From the NCBI RefSeq assembly GCF_002288925.2, contig NW_022098072.1, positions 23,885,296 through 23,949,295 on the forward strand: a DNA stretch of 64,000 nt, written 5' to 3'. Every line of letters starts with the position of its first letter. Position 1 is the stretch's first letter. A program made the position numbers and the translations under genes. The DNA comes from Delphinapterus leucas (Eukaryota > Chordata > Mammalia > Artiodactyla > Monodontidae). The notes under the pieces are model-generated. The model had not been told where the DNA came from and did no database searches. It saw only the letters and a list, made by a program, of their open reading frames with translations. Positions 12,901 to 27,900 of this stretch are shown here, one piece after another.

Positions 12901-15900
12901 GCAACTGAATTGCCACAGAGTTTAAAGGATTATGCTCACTGTGCTAAATGCTACTTTCAGTGCTGCCTTTCAAATTCCCATCAACGTTGATGGCACTTGT
13001 GCACAAATAACTACTCAAGCAGCTTTGGCTCAGAGTGAATGAAGTCCTTCCCTGAGAAGCCGTTTTCATTCTTTCAACTCTGTTTCACAGAGCTCCCACG
13101 TAGGATTTGTCAAAATGAAATCCCAGCTCAAATGTGGCTCCTGAAGAAAGGATGTGTGGGTGTGCATGTGTACGTGTGTATTTCTCTCTGTATGTATAAG
13201 GTCAGAAGCTGATCTAAAAAATGGTTCAAGGCCAGGACACAGGCCTGTATGCACAGCATGGGGATGTGTACTTCCTTTTGGCGTCAGAAAGACTGACTCA
13301 TGGGTATATTTGAGAGGAGGGAGAGTTCTTCAGTCTGGCATTTGGTGAAGTGCCCACTTGCCTCGTCCAGTGTCTTTTTGGCTCAGCTCTGTGACAAAGG
13401 GCTGCAGTACCTGACTGGACTGCAGGGTGATCTGCTACACAGAGTTCTGGCTGGTAGACTCCCCCAGGGCAGGAGAGTGGCTATTTCAAATTTCTCTCCT
13501 TTCATCCACTGTTCCAGCTGGAGGACTAGGCCATGATTTTACCTGGAATGTTTTTACACTTCCCAAGCATAACCCAAGCAAGTGGCTCTTCATCAAGGAA
13601 GAGAATGCAGACATGGTATCCTAGCAGACACATGCCCCAGGAGCCTTTCCTCAGGCATTTTATCCGAAATCTCCTCCATACAAAGCTCTCTGCGCAGCAA
13701 GACTGCGGCCATCAGCCCCTTCCCTAAAGTGTGGGCTCTCTGAATGGACATTGCAATCTTGAGTCACGATGTTCTTTCCCCCAATTCCAGTCTCCCTCTT
13801 ATCCTGTTCTAATGCTTTCCAGAGACACAAAAATCTGTGGCCACTTTAAAATTAGATGATACAGAAAATAAGATGAATCTATTCTTGATGTCACCCCTCC
13901 CCGCCTTTAAAAAATAGGGACACAGACATATAAAACATTAAAAAAATTTTAACAAGTTGATTTTTGGTCCAGTTTAAATTGAGTTATACTTAAAAAACAC
14001 AACATGCGTATTTTTGACTTTGGCTTTATCCTTCAGGGGAAAAGATTTATTGTTATTACTGTGTTCATTTAATTGATTTCTTGATATGGAAACTTTGAGA
14101 ATTATTGAAGTAATGAAAGACAGCTGGCAGATGTCATAGCTCTAAGACAACCTCTTCTGACAAACACCAGAGGGCGCTTAGATATATGTATTTAATAAAA
14201 GACTGCGGCAAAGAGGAACATGTTATTTTAAATTGCAAAATTACTGGATATAATATATAGTGACGCCTTATTTGAAAGTTTTACTTTTTCTTTAACTTTG
14301 ATTATGGAAGGAAAATAATGATATGGGCACATGGTAAAACAGGTGCACCCTGCTTTAAGAAAAACTGAAATTAAAAAATTAGCTTTCAACTATAAGCTGG
14401 TTGATGTTTAGCATTACAAATGGATTAATCATTTACTCACCTCAACAGCGAATTCTCCTTGTACATATTTGATGTAAAAAGTGGCAAGAATTTTATTTAT
14501 TATACAGTGCATAAAGTATAGTGTACCTAGAATACTATTAAATTGAGGATGATAATATCTAGGATGGCCATATACTTTATTGTTTAAACTGGGACACTTT
14601 TGAGAGTGAAAGGGGAACTTTTAATAATCACTCTGGGAGACAAGCATAAACAGGGGCAGTGCTGGACAAAATGCTAGTAGGAATATTGGCGTGCCATTTC
14701 AGAATCTGTACAGTGATATCTAATTCGGGTTTAACTCTCTCCTAAACATTGACTTCCAAATACCTTTCCAGCCTTGATCTCTTCTCTTGAGCTACAGACT
14801 CAAATCTCTGGCATCCACAGAGAGCTCACCCTTAAAAGGTCCAGGGAAATCCATTCTGAGTTTTTAGTCCTGGCCATCTATTTCTCCACGTCAGAGCTTA
14901 CATCCTTGCAACTCTTCATATCCAGTTGGTCACTGAGTCATTTTTATTCCACTTGTCATTCTGGCCTCTCTTCCTGGTCCCCACCGCCACAGTCTCACGT
15001 TACCACTGCTCACTGCAAATTCTTTTCCAATGAAGACAAGGCAGGAATTGACCACTCTTGTTTGGACTACTGCGGCAGTCTACTGACGGGTGTCCCTGTC
15101 TTCAGAGTCTTAAACCTACCATCCCCGCTTCAGAGGAATGTTTCTGAAACTTCACACCTAATCAGCTCATTGTTGTAGGTAAATGCTCTAATATCTTCCA
15201 AAGTCCACAGGATGAGCATGGTGGGAAAGGTTCTTCATGATTTGGCCTCTGAGAACTTCTTCAGCATTGTCTTCTGCTCCTTGCTTTAATATTCTGCAAG
15301 GCCAAGGCCAAAGTTCTTCAATCTTCTGGTCAATTGGAATTGAAACATATTTTGACTTTTTGTCCTGTCTTTTTATCAGGATTGGAGATCAGGCTCAGAG
15401 ATCAGGCTCAGTTGCTTTTGATGTGTGGAAGTGACCCACTTTCCTCCCAACCGTAAAGATCTTTGTACGTGTTGATATATGGGGAACTTTTGCTGTGGCT
15501 CCACATAGGGAAGGAGTAGGGAGGAGATGGAGAAGTGGAGGGAATGGTGCAGCACCCTCCTGGGCCAGCCCTTGGAGACTGGGCTCTACAGTGTGCCTTT
15601 GAGATCCAGATGGCAAAGGGCAGCACTGAGATTGAGAGAGGGCCACCATCTTCACTTCTGCTTGTAGCCTAGTCCCACTCTGACTTCGAGCATGGTGGCT
15701 TTGGGAACATGGGAGAGTGGAATCTTGACATAGGCTTTGGTACTTTCATTACAGACATGGTCAGCACTGGCACAAGTGAGACCTTTCTGAGCAGCAATTT
15801 GGGAACACAAGTGCATGGGCATCCTGTAGGGGTTTCCCAGAAGTAGCAGGTGGGAAAAGGCAGTAAGATTTATCAAAAGGGGGCTAGAGGACTTAGATAT

Positions 15901-18900
15901 GGAGGTCGGGAAAAAACACAGTAACTTTAGGTTAATATAAATTGTGAGATTTGGATTACATGAGATTCATGTGACAGGTACTTTGCATACAGAGGTACAG
16001 CTGACCCTTGAACAACATAGGGGTTGGGGGCACCGACACAGTTGAAAATCCATATATAACTTTACAGTTGGCCCTCTGTATCCGAGGTTCTGTATCTGTG
16101 GACTCAACCAACTGCGGATCATGTAATACTGTAGTACGTATTTACTGAAAAGAACCTGCATATAAGTGGACCCGTGCAGTTCAAACCTGTGTTGTTCAAG
16201 GATCAACCATATTTTCAAGTTCAAGAGGCAACATTACTGTGATTTTTTTTATCACACTGTGGGAATCTACAGTGGAATCCTTCACTCTAGCTAAAGCTAA
16301 ATATTAGTTTTTTTTTGATAGAAGGCTTTCTAAGATAAAGCTTTTCTTAAATCCTTCTAAGAATCAATTATGGATTTTTCTAGACTAAGGGCTTGAAGGA
16401 TGCTTGAGAAGTCATTAAGACCCCCTCTGGGTGTTTGTTTCAAAATGTTTCAGCAGGTTCCTTCACCATCAGGACTGTTTGTGTCGTAGCCAGAAGGATG
16501 TTATTTTCAATAAGAATCGATGGCAACAGCTGGGTGAATGCTCCAGTCGCTTTATCATCAACTTCTGGCTTTGGTGGTCTGTTCTCATTGTTCAGGAGCC
16601 TTTTCTGTGATGTCCCTTTCAAGCTTGCACTATTTTCTCCCCATGAAAGCCTGCATTTAACTTATATTGGAAGTAGGAAAACGGTACAACAAAAGAATCA
16701 GTAAGTCCATGTCTGAGCTATGGGAGGAGCTAATCTTGGTGAGAATATTTCCTCAAGAATTTGAGACACTTTCAGTAAGTTATAGCCATGACACAAATGA
16801 AATTACAACGAGTTTTCACAAAGATTTCTTTCCTGGTATTTCCTTTGAAACTTAAGCGATCTCACTGCTCTTCAAACGCTCATGGTTGGATTAACATGCT
16901 CCATTGCATGGGAGGGACACAATTTTTATATGCATTTAAAAGTAGTTGAATCTTCCAAGGATCCAATTAGAGTAATTCACATTTTTAGAAGCATAATCTC
17001 TTAGTTTAAGAGGTCCAAGGTCAAAAGAGATTATCAGAGTTATTTTAACGTTTATTTTTGTAGAAAATGAGAATTGTTTTTGAAAAGAACTTCAGCAATT
17101 TATAACGTCAAACATCAGTATCTGAAAGCAGAAATTCCAGAGTACTCTGGGCAGAACTGGTGGAACATAATCAGGGAAAAAAATGTGTTCAACATTTTAA
17201 CATGTTAAACATGGCGCCTTGTGGCTTAGTTGTATTTTTTTTATTAGTACAGAGGATGGATATTTTTCCATTAGGCTCTTGGGGAATGTATTTAATAGTC
17301 TCTCACATTGACTTTGCTCATGTTTTAACGTTTTTCTTGTTAATTTTTGAGAGCTTTTATAAGTCATATTTCCCTCGACATTTTTCTTAGTCTTGTTGAC
17401 TTTTTTCATTTATTTAGTTGTTTTACTATGTATTTGAAATTTTTTCTTGTTAAATCTATTATTTCTTTTTATTACAATTCTTCACACTATATTTAAATGT
17501 ATTGTTATTTCCTTTCAAGGTTTAATAATTATCTAGTTGTGTTTTCTTGTAGATTTGAGATTTAAGCTCAAGTCTTTAATCTGTCTGAAATTTATTTTAG
17601 TATATGGTATAAAATGAGGGTCCAAAGTGGGTTTTTTCCTGCCAAACTGCAAAATTGCTTTCTCAACACAATTTCTCTTCTTTCCTTTTATTATTTAATG
17701 CATACTTTAGCAAACATTTAAATTTTATATTCTATATAATGAAGTTTATTTCTGGGTGTTCTATTGCTCTTAGCCATAAAATGTTAAGGTGAACAACTGA
17801 ACGACTATCCTAATTAAAACATGTATCAACCGTATTTACCAGCAGCAAATACAATGAGAGTTTTCCATAAACCTGTTTTTTCAAGGAAACCAATTAAAAT
17901 GGGAAGACACAGTAGAGACCAAGTATATTAACTTTCTCCTCAGGTCTTGCCTTGATTTATTTTAAGGCACCTGGGTCACTGCATTTTTTCTGGGCTGTGT
18001 TAAGCCTCAGTCATTTGTGACTAGCCAGTCTCACACCAGCTAAATCCCATCTCTGAAGTTAGTCCCAGAAACTGAACACATACCCTTCCAGCTAATTCCT
18101 CCACGTCAGACAGAAGGCTTTTCATTGTGTTTTCAGCATTGTTGATTTGTATCTTTCTTAGGATATACTGGTTTTCTCTTTCTGACAATTTTGTCTGTGG
18201 AAAAAAAACACGTATTTTTCCATAGTCAGTAGATGTGCACACCAGGTTTGTAAAAATATGCAGAAAACTCTTTCAGTGCAAGAGGACTCAGAGCAGAGTG
18301 TGAGCCTTTATTCTCAAAATAGTGGGGTCCACAGGCTACTGCAGGCTGGTATGAAGTTTGAGGTCTGCACAAGGGGGTAGAGGGCCCTAGGGGCAGAAAT
18401 TCTGCAAGCTCCACGTACCAGGCTGGAGATTCTGGCTTGGGCTGTGCTGGTTCTGGGGAAAGGGTATCTTTTCCAAATCTGCACAAAGGCACAATATAGA
18501 CTGGCAGTGGCCTTGGGTGTCTGAGCCTTAAAACTTCAATTTCTCAGGTCTTGGAGGAAATGATAAACCACGTCAATCAGTGCAAATGGAGTTTAGAAAT
18601 TCACTTTCCTCTTTTTGGTGTAAGGAGAACAATTCTCTTTATTTCAGACCATTTTCCCCTTTCTTTTCCATTTTGAGCAGTTTGGTCCAAATGCAGCTTT
18701 CCTTCGATTACTTTGGAGTAAGCCCTTCAATCTTGGCACTGACTTCCCATCAGCTATAATATTATTATATATAATATAATATAATATAATAATTATTTCT
18801 ACCTTGAAGTTGTGCTGTTGGGGAAAGAGGATTCAAGTGGTATCAAAAGGACTGAGTCTGGGTAACTCCTCTGAGAATCAGTGCCTTCATGTGTCCAAAC

Positions 18901-21900
18901 AGATGAGTCTGGTTAAGAACAATTCCTAAACTGGGAATAGAGTACTTACTAAGATTCCATCCAGACCATCCAGGTTTACAATTTTGTGATTTTTGTTTTG
19001 TTTTACACTTTGCACATTTGGGCAATTGCTGTGGATATCATTTGCACCTCCAAAAAGCAGAGTAATGAGCACTTTCTATGTTAGGTACTGTTCTAACTGC
19101 TCTGCATATAACAACTCACTGAATTCCCTCAACAACCCATGAGGTGGGTGTAATAATTATCCTCAATTCCAGATGAGGTAACTGAAAAATAAAGAGGTTA
19201 AATAACTTACCCAAGGTCACATAGCTAGTAAGTGTCAGAGCTGGGATTTGAATCCAAGCATTCTGGCGTCAAAGTTTCTGCTCTTAAACCATTATGCTAA
19301 ACTGACTAACAAAGTAAAAAAGTATGCTGGTATTAATTCTATTATCCTTTCAGCAAATCATTATTGTTTTAAAAAATATCCGCTGGTTGTGATTGAAGCC
19401 CATGATTTGCGGGCCTCTCGCTGTTGTGGCCTCTCCTGTTGCGGAGCACAGGCTCCGGACGCGCAGGCTCAGTGGCCATGGCTCACAGGCCCAGCCGCTC
19501 TGCGGTACGTGGGATCTTCCCAGACCGGGGCACGAACCCGTGTCCCCTGCATCGGCAGGCGGACTCTCAACCACTGTGCCACCAAGGAAGCCCTGAAGCC
19601 CATGATTTAAAGGGGGAAAAAACACCTCTTAAAGCTTAGATATACAAGCACTGTTATGGTTTTTGACTATTGCCTGCCTTTCACTTGCTTATTAGATGTT
19701 AACCACTAGATCTAGGCAGAGAAACAGAGCATGTGAGTGTGCCTGTGTATTTGAGTGTGTGTGTGAGATGAGAAAGAATGTGTGTCAGTGAGAAGGAAAG
19801 GTAAGGGCAGGAGAGAGAGGGAGGGAAGAAGGAGGAAAGAGAGAATGAGAGTGTGTGTGTTAGTTTTTAGAGAAACTCCTGAAAACACAGCAAACTGAAG
19901 CTAAGGTAATGGTATGTCTGCAGTGTTGACTTGAATAACCAATGTACAGCTCCACTGAAATAAGAGTGTTTCTCCTCCATCAATAGCTTTGTACATAGAT
20001 ACTAGTTTTTTAGTCATTTCATTTTCCATATTAACCTTTTTAATAGATGACAGCTCTTGGTTTAGGCTGGAGTTCATGACTGTAATCAACTTTTCATAAT
20101 TTCCTAGGTCTAACAATCTGTAATATAACCACTGGACTCATACCAAAATGGGCAGGAATTACCAGGAGTGACCCTATGAAACCAGAATGAAAATACACAG
20201 AAGGTATACCATTCCTGCATACTTTGAGGAGGTAGATGGTGGAGTTGATTTCATTCACATGCCTATGAGCAGCGGCACCAGATGACACACTCAACAGACC
20301 AGATTTGCTTTCTTCAATGGAGAGCGCTGCTAACCGAAGGTCATCAGTCAGATCCCAGATGCACTTATCACAGCCTGGGGGTAAAGTGGGTATGTCATTT
20401 CTTCAAAATCAAAGGTCAGCTGGGAAGCATGCTGCTTTAAGTCGATTATTATATGCACTTTCTTGGTTAATACTACTTGTAATTTTGTTTCCTGAGGAGT
20501 TGTTCTGGGCCAGGAACTAGTCCTTACACTCAAAACAGAGTAGGGCCTAAGATGAGGTAAAGTGTTAATCGGGCACTTAAAACGTAACAAAAAAACAAAC
20601 ACATGCAACTGAAAATTAGGTTAACATGAACACTAAAGGCTGAACTGAGAAAGAAAGGAAGCACAAAGGGCAAGGCATCTGAGAGATGGGTGGCAAAGGA
20701 GAACCCTCTCTCCACTTTTCTTTGGTGGTAGGAAAGCTATCTGGGATGACTCTCTCCATGTCAGGCTTTGGGCTTCTGCTTGGTGCCGGCTAGTGAAGAT
20801 GGAACGTGCCAGGTATTCCCCCTCTCCTGGCAGCTTTTCTTACTGCCTATTCAGGCTCTAATGCCTTCACCTCACCCCAGGGATGTCTCAGCGCCTCCCC
20901 ATGGCCCGACCTCCTGTCGGGATGAATGGTTCAGCAGAAGCAGGTCTGCAGGACATCACTGTTTGCAAATATCACTCCCTGATAGCTGACGAACCTGCAC
21001 ACATGGTTAGGTAGGTGGCAGTTTCTCGCTGCTTCCTGCATTTCACGTTTGAGTTCCTCTGACCACTGTCATCACCCCCAGGACCCAGCGCCCTCCTGTG
21101 ACACACACACAAAGGACACCCTTTGAAACTTTTCTGTTCCCAATCTCTTTCCCCCAGATTGCACTCTCTTCTAGAGAACTGATAAATGGAGACTAAAGTG
21201 TTAATGGTTGTTAATATGTTAATTTGTTATTTGAAGTTCAACGCAGACTTCCTCATATGCTCTCTCAAAGGAATGGCTCCCCAGCCAGTACATCAGGCTG
21301 GTGGAAAAGATGCGTAGGGCCAAGCAGGCACATTGATGTCTTTAAAGTGACCTTGCTTAGGGGGTCACCTATGCTGTCAGTGTATAAACTCTGTCCTGCT
21401 TGTGCCTCTCATCCTATGTCACCTTCAGTAATATTAATCTCTTGTGCCTAGAGGGACTGAGTGGCCAAGATACTTTTGTTTGGGGGAAGGGATATCTAAT
21501 ATTAAAGCAGTCTTTAAACCACTCTACCTAAAGCCAAATATTACTTTCTTGATAGAAGGTTTTCTAAGGCAAAGCTTTCCTTAAATCCTTCTAAAAAATC
21601 AATCATGGACTTCTCTAGGCTAAGGGCTTGAAGGATGCTTGAGAAGTCATTGAGACCGGGTCTGGGCATTTGTTTTGAAATGTTTCAGCAGGTTCTTGCA
21701 CCATTAGGAATACTCATGATTTGAATAACCAGAGGGGCAGGAAAGAAAAGGCAGCTCCATTTCATAAGGCCTGAATATTATATTTCTGGTGCCACTTCAG
21801 ATTTAGAGTGATTTGAGAAAAGCCACTTAAATCTCTTGGCATCTCAGTTTCCCCAATGTTGTAAAGCGTAGTCTGTGGATTACTTTATCTGAGGACCTGA

Positions 21901-24900
21901 AGAGATAATATAGAAAAAGGAGCTAAAATGAACTCAGTCACTGGGAACTGTATTTCCAACTTAGCCTTTACCTACTAAGTAAGATGCCGAACTTAAAGAC
22001 TTGATAAAATAAATTTTCTAAAATAGAGCTGTTTAAATGTAAATCACCTATCTGCCCATTGGAATCAAGTGGACTGAATGTCTTTTGTTTAGGGTCCATT
22101 TGGTTGAGACACAGACAGGGTTAAAGCCAAGGGTTGGACTCAGGCAGTTTCTAGAGAGAGTATTGCATAGCTTTTCTTAATCCTACACCTGCAGCACATT
22201 AGAGAAAGTGGGGTTAGTCAATCATGTACTGTTATTTTTACTTATGGTTGGGCAGTCCATGCCTGTAGGGGGTTCAGAACCTTCTCCCAAGCATTCTCCG
22301 GTTACGCTGTCGCATGGGCCTCCCCCACAACTGCACACTGTGGGAAACAAAAACAAGAGATTAGGGATTCATTTCTTAATGCCTAAAATATGGCAATGTT
22401 TTTGTGGTTTGTAGAAATACTGGCTATCGGTATATAATTCTTCAATGGGGATTAATTATATTCTTTCTTAAGATCGTGTGGAATACATGATTTAGTGATT
22501 ATTCCTCTCACCCAATTAAGCCCCAGCTCAGGGAGATTTTCAAAGGTGACCCTGGGGCAAAAGTAAATCTAAATGTTCTAGGATTCCTTTCCCAACTATT
22601 TGAGATTCTGACATGACTCTGCAACTGCTTCAGTCCAAAGAGCTCCTGGTCAGTTTCATAAGGTACAAAATGATCACAGAGTCCATCATTCAGCTGGAAT
22701 CTGAAAGCCATCCTTTCATCACAGTCAAATTCTCCAGTTAATCCAGCTCCAGGTTTGATTACTGCCAGGTGTGAGCGAGGAGACCCAAGAGCGATTCTTG
22801 GGTCCCACAGTGCTTGACTCTTGGCAAGACTGACTCCAAACCTCCAAATGACAGCTATCAGTGGGATAGCTAGCAACAATGTCGTGGAAAGAATTAGGAC
22901 CATATTTACATGGATTTAGAAGATCTGGGTGCCCATTATTAATCTACTGATAATTTTCAAGAATGCCTTTTGGAAAAAACCAAAAACAAAACCCCAATCT
23001 CACTAGACTGTTCATTTTCCACTGAGTTTTGGAGTGGAGATTAATTTTTTTTAACATCTTTATCGAAGTATAATTGCTTTACAATGGTGTGTTAGTTTCT
23101 GCTGTATAACAAAGTGAATCAGCTATACATATACATATACATATATCCCCATATCTCCTCCCTCTTGCGTCTCCCTCCCACCCTCCCTATCCCACCCCTC
23201 TAGGTGGTCGCAAAGCACTGAGCTGATCTCCCTGTGCTATGTGGCTGCTTCTGGAGTGGAGATTAATTTTTAATATTTACAAAGGATTTCTTAAGCTATC
23301 TAGGCTAGCAATAAGCTGGAATTGTGAATTTCCTCCCACCTCTTAACTGTCTTAACAGAATAATCATAAAAAATTAGCTTCAAGGGTAACATACATTTAT
23401 TACATTTTGGCTGTTTAATGTTCCACAAAATGTAGATTAAACAATTCAGCAAGATCATGCTTTATTGCTTCTAGCATCAGCTTCTTTTCTAAGACTGATC
23501 TGCATCTCTGTAACTTAAACATGAGTTGACATTGATATGAGTCAATATTTTGAGAATCAGGATGTCAATGTTTAAGTCTTTGATTTTGCCAACACTCTTT
23601 CTGATGCCCACTTTCTCTCTCTTTAGTCTGACTGGGCACAGAGCTCCTCTCTCCACTCTGTTATTCTCGGGGTTACGCTTCTGTGCACATAGCTTTCCTG
23701 GAAACATGTTTACTTGTATTGCTTCTGCAGATCATATTTGTTTTCTTCTCAATTTCAAACTCTTCACTTCTTAAAAATCTCTTCAAGTGGAAATCTGTTT
23801 CAGTAAGAGAATCTCCAATTGAAGCATGCCACAAGAGCACAATAACTCTCCCTCACTCTTCTTCCCCTCAAAGTCACATAAGAGAAGAAATATTCAGTCT
23901 CAGCCTCCCTTTAGTCCTAGAGGAAGGCAATTTAACTTTTCTTCTGAAGAGCTTCACTCTCTGAGGCAAATGGATTGGAGAAATCCTGAATAAAATTTGT
24001 ACCTTTCAGTCTAACTGAAGTCTGACCAGGAAGATTTCTTATATTATCCCTGAAATATTTACTCTGATAATTTGAGGAAATAGGGGGATGATTAAACTAC
24101 CTATGGCTTGCTAATCTATTTCACTGAAATGTTGATTTTACCAAACGTAACTAAAAAGAGACACATAGCTTGCAGAGTAAGAAAATTGATGTCAAACATG
24201 CAAACTTTCATTCAGTCCTCTGGTCAATGACAGGTAATCTGTGGAAGTCTGATTTACTTATTTGATCAAAATTGAAAGGACATAAAGATGATAAGATAAA
24301 AGTTCACTAGTGTTAGTGTCTCATGGTTCATTCTACCCATGAGCTAAGCTACATTAGTCTTGATAAAAATACCTACCCCTAGAAGTATGGGATGCACATT
24401 CCTATATTGCCCTGGAAAAGTGTCAAGGGGGTAATTGCAATATTTCCCCAAGATAAATTCATCTAAATCCAGCACTGACAGAGACCCTGCTCCTATCACA
24501 CAAGTGCTGGCTGGGTAGCTGCTGCAGCATGCACAGAACCATACCTGCACAGTTCTTGGCTCTCCTGGCATCCCCATAGTAGCCAGGTGCGCAGTGTTCA
24601 CACTTGAATCCGGTGGTGTTGGGTAAGCAATTCCTACACTGGCCAGTGACCTCATCACAGTCTTCAAAGATCAGGTTAGGATCTGAATTTCCACTGCAGT
24701 CACATTTCTTACAGGTGCTTCCAATCAGCAAGGGGTTTCCATAGTAACCAGGAGCACATCTGAAGGGGAATCACATGTTAAAAATTTAGCAACCATAGTT
24801 TTCTTCCTTTTTAGCTTCTTTCCTACATAGAAGAAAGTGTAATGAATATTTGTGTATTGCTCTCCCAGAACTAATTCCCACTCTCCCATCTTCCTAATAG

Positions 24901-27900
24901 GACCAGACTTTGTTTTTAAGGAACTACCCCTCCCCATTGTGTTGCAGCCCATTCAGTTCGGCGAGAACTTCAGGTGCAGGAGTGTCTGGATATGACCAGG
25001 GTGGGGGCATTTCTGGTCACTCCAGTGACTGGGGTGCACAGCTGGCATACGATGGTGGTACTAGATATGCTACATTTGGCCGTGAGATATGCCACTAGGG
25101 CATAGCTAAGGATTGTCCTGGACAAAATGTTAGTAATACCTTTACTGAGAAACACTGGTATGTATTCTACCTTGCCATAGTGAATCGTTCTGATAACATA
25201 AACCTGAGCCAACCAGTGCCTGGCATTGTCCTGGCCGAAATGGTTTGGCTCAGGAGTGATTCAGCTGGAGTGGAGCTCAGGGCTCTTGTTTGAGGGTTGT
25301 GTGAAGGTCTTCTCTCCCTCTGCAGGTGAATGAAGAGGCAGGCAGCACGCTTAGCTCTTGCAGCCATCTTGTGACTGAAGGAAGACAGTGTGGAGACAAA
25401 GCAGAGGGCAGAGCTGGGAGTACCACAGATAAACAGAGCTGGGGCCAGATGGCCATTATTCTGTATGTTTCAGATATATGAGCCTACAGAGGCCAGGAAC
25501 CTAACTGCATTTGCTGTGGAGGCAGAGCTGAGTCCTACGGTCATGCCAGCTGGCCTTAATGAGAGACTCCAGCCCAGGTGGAGAGCAGAGGGTGAACTAC
25601 TTCCAGCCTTTGCTGGCCTTGCCAAGCTACGCACTCTGGGGGGGGGGGGCTGCCTCTGACCAGAGGAAAAGACCCTTTCTCTACTTTTTCCAAAAGGTAA
25701 CCTGTCGGCCAGCAGAGGCCCTGCTCTGAGTGATGGGCCCACAGGCCCCATCTAAGGGGGTAGCTGCTTCTCAGCTCCTATCAACTGTTTCTATACTGTA
25801 GCCTTGAGGGAATGAAGGATCTATGTTGTCAGATCTTATTTTTAAAGGAAAAAGTTGAAATTCGGATTTTTATGTGAAATCTCAGTTTTTAAAGGTTGGC
25901 TCAAACTTTGTAAGAATACTTTTTGAGGCAAACTACACACTTTTTGGCTGGCTGTGGCCCCCTCTCTGCTATGGACCTAAATCAGTGTTGAAGACTGGCT
26001 AAGGTGGGCTGAAGATGCTTTGGGAGTGGCTGGAAGGAATGTGCAGTCACACCGTCATGGGGCTGAAGGTCAGGCACAGGAGTTAGTTTTGATGAGAAAG
26101 AAAAAGAAGAGAGCCAGTGAAGGTTTCTGAGTGATAAAAGTGATGGTGAATGAAGCTGGTGTTGGCATCAGAGTTCAGGATGGACTCGGGGCTGGAATGG
26201 GAGACCAGGGTTGGGTGGGGAGGGCCTGGGGTGGGACCTATGCCTTGGGAGTGGAAAGGAAGAGAAGACTTTCCAAGGACACCAATAAGACCCAGCCAGC
26301 AATAATAGGACACCACCTTTTTAAATGCTTCCATTTAAAGTAAAAGAATCATGATTCAGAAGATTTGAAAAATAGAGAAATGAAAAAAAATCACATCTGT
26401 AATCCCAAGACCTTAACAATCACTGTTCAACATTTTGCATATGTTTTTCCAGGTTTTATTCCTGTCTCAGTTTTTTGATGTAGTTGTAATGATGGTGTAT
26501 GTTCAGTCACTTGCAACATATCTCATGACTTCACCCAGGTAAATTCATTTAGTTACCACAGACACCTGGGAGGTAGGGCACACAGGCTTGGCATTCTGAG
26601 GCTGAGAGGCTACTTTGGTTTTCCAGGCTCACATGCTAGGAAGTGACAGCGTAAGACCCAGACCTTCTGACCCTGATGTTCTTTCCTTTGCTCTGCCCTG
26701 GACCACACTGCTACTGCTATAAATGAATGAGTGAATTCATCCAACAGAAGGACAACTCATGTCTATTTTGTGTAAGGCACAAAGAGACAGGAAGAGGAAA
26801 AACACATAGCCTATGCACTGAAAGAAAAGGAAAAGAATTAGGCATAATTACACAAACTCTAGAAGTCGAGGACTATGAAAAAGATAAGAATGAATGTAAG
26901 TGCCACACAACCCACAAAGAGACATCCCCCTGAGGAAATGTTTGATAAATTTTATTATTCATACTCATGTCTTTGTACCTTTGGTTCACAGGCCCTCTTG
27001 TCCCCAAGTCAGCATAAATCATTCCTCTATGGAACACATGGCTGGATTGAATTTCTATCCCGTGCCGCAGTTCACCAAACAGAATATTAGATACTTAGGC
27101 TCACTAAAATGCGACTCAGATCTGCCACTTCAGTGTGCAGCTGCGAAGCCTGAGGTCTGGGAGTGCACGGACTTGTCCAAGCTCACAGAAGCCAGATGCC
27201 AGTTGCTTTCTTTTCTCTGTTTAATTCCACTGTATTTGATCTCCATAGGTGGTTCCCTGGTCTTCTACTAGTCAGAATCTCAACCACAGTGGAAACCTAC
27301 TTTGAGTTACTTTGAATTTCAAGAATATCTTTTGGTGGTAGGCTCAGAGGCAATTCTGAAGTCACAGTCCCAACTTCAACCCTACAGATTTTATAGAATG
27401 AGCACACGAAGGTTTTGTACTCATGGCACCCTCTAACCCTGACTTTATAGATGAGGAAACTACAGCGTGGAGAAGCTGGACAATTGGTTCACTGCTTCAG
27501 GGCTCAAGCATCGTATGGGACTCCAAGCTTATGCTCTTTCCACTCCACAAATCTGGCATTAATGAGTTAACTAATAAGTCCATTAATGATATAACAGTTG
27601 AGTAATTAAATGCTATCTATTAATACACCTAATTCCTGTCCTCGAAGAGCAAATTACAAAGGATACAAAAGGACAAGGAGTCGGATTTAGAGCCAGCATT
27701 GGAGCCCAGGTACCCAGTACTGGTGCACTTTTATTTTCTTCCATAATCTTGTTTCTAGCTTTATTAATGACTTGATTCACTTGGAGAAAATAGAGCTGAT
27801 AAAATTACAGTGTAAATGAAAGAACTGTGACATACAAACTTTGTCATTTCAGTCAGTGATCATATCATTTGGGAAAAATGGAAAACAAAAAGATACGTTT

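Larger units (their letters stand above)
12465..18083 (-). other. LAMA4: LAMA4 intron 9
   Basis: Low repeat density. 12.5-14.9 kb is unclassified, with a short TG-rich patch near 13150. Near 14550-14680 there is a degraded DNA-element-like stretch (actgggacacttttgagagt). An L2 remnant (14990-15340), a MER2-like MITE (15998-16209), one copy of an unclassified duplicated segment (16292-16475) and an old L1M fragment (17200-17700) follow. 16.5-17.2 kb shows nothing I recognise. Confidence 0.8.
18195..20222 (-). other. LAMA4: LAMA4 intron 8
   Basis: Contains an AT-rich (TATAA)-type simple repeat (18757-18800), a MIR (19060-19315), a CHR SINE (19409-19593) and a GT/GA-rich simple region (19735-19860). 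No other feature seen. Confidence 0.85.
20375..22241 (-). other. LAMA4: LAMA4 intron 7
   Basis: Mostly unclassified sequence. It contains the second copy of the unclassified direct repeat (21522-21712) and a MIR-like fragment (21785-21915). No transposon with intact termini was found. Confidence 0.8.

Noticed and set aside
22508..22903. 131-codon minus-strand open frame starting with a hydrophobic segment
   Set aside because: Located between LAMA4 exons 6 and 7, with no recognised domain, no splice context and no nearby CpG island. Most likely a chance frame.
25390..25751. G-rich open frames of about 90 codons on both strands
   Set aside because: Compositional effect around a 12-nt G run; no homology recognised, possibly an old LTR.
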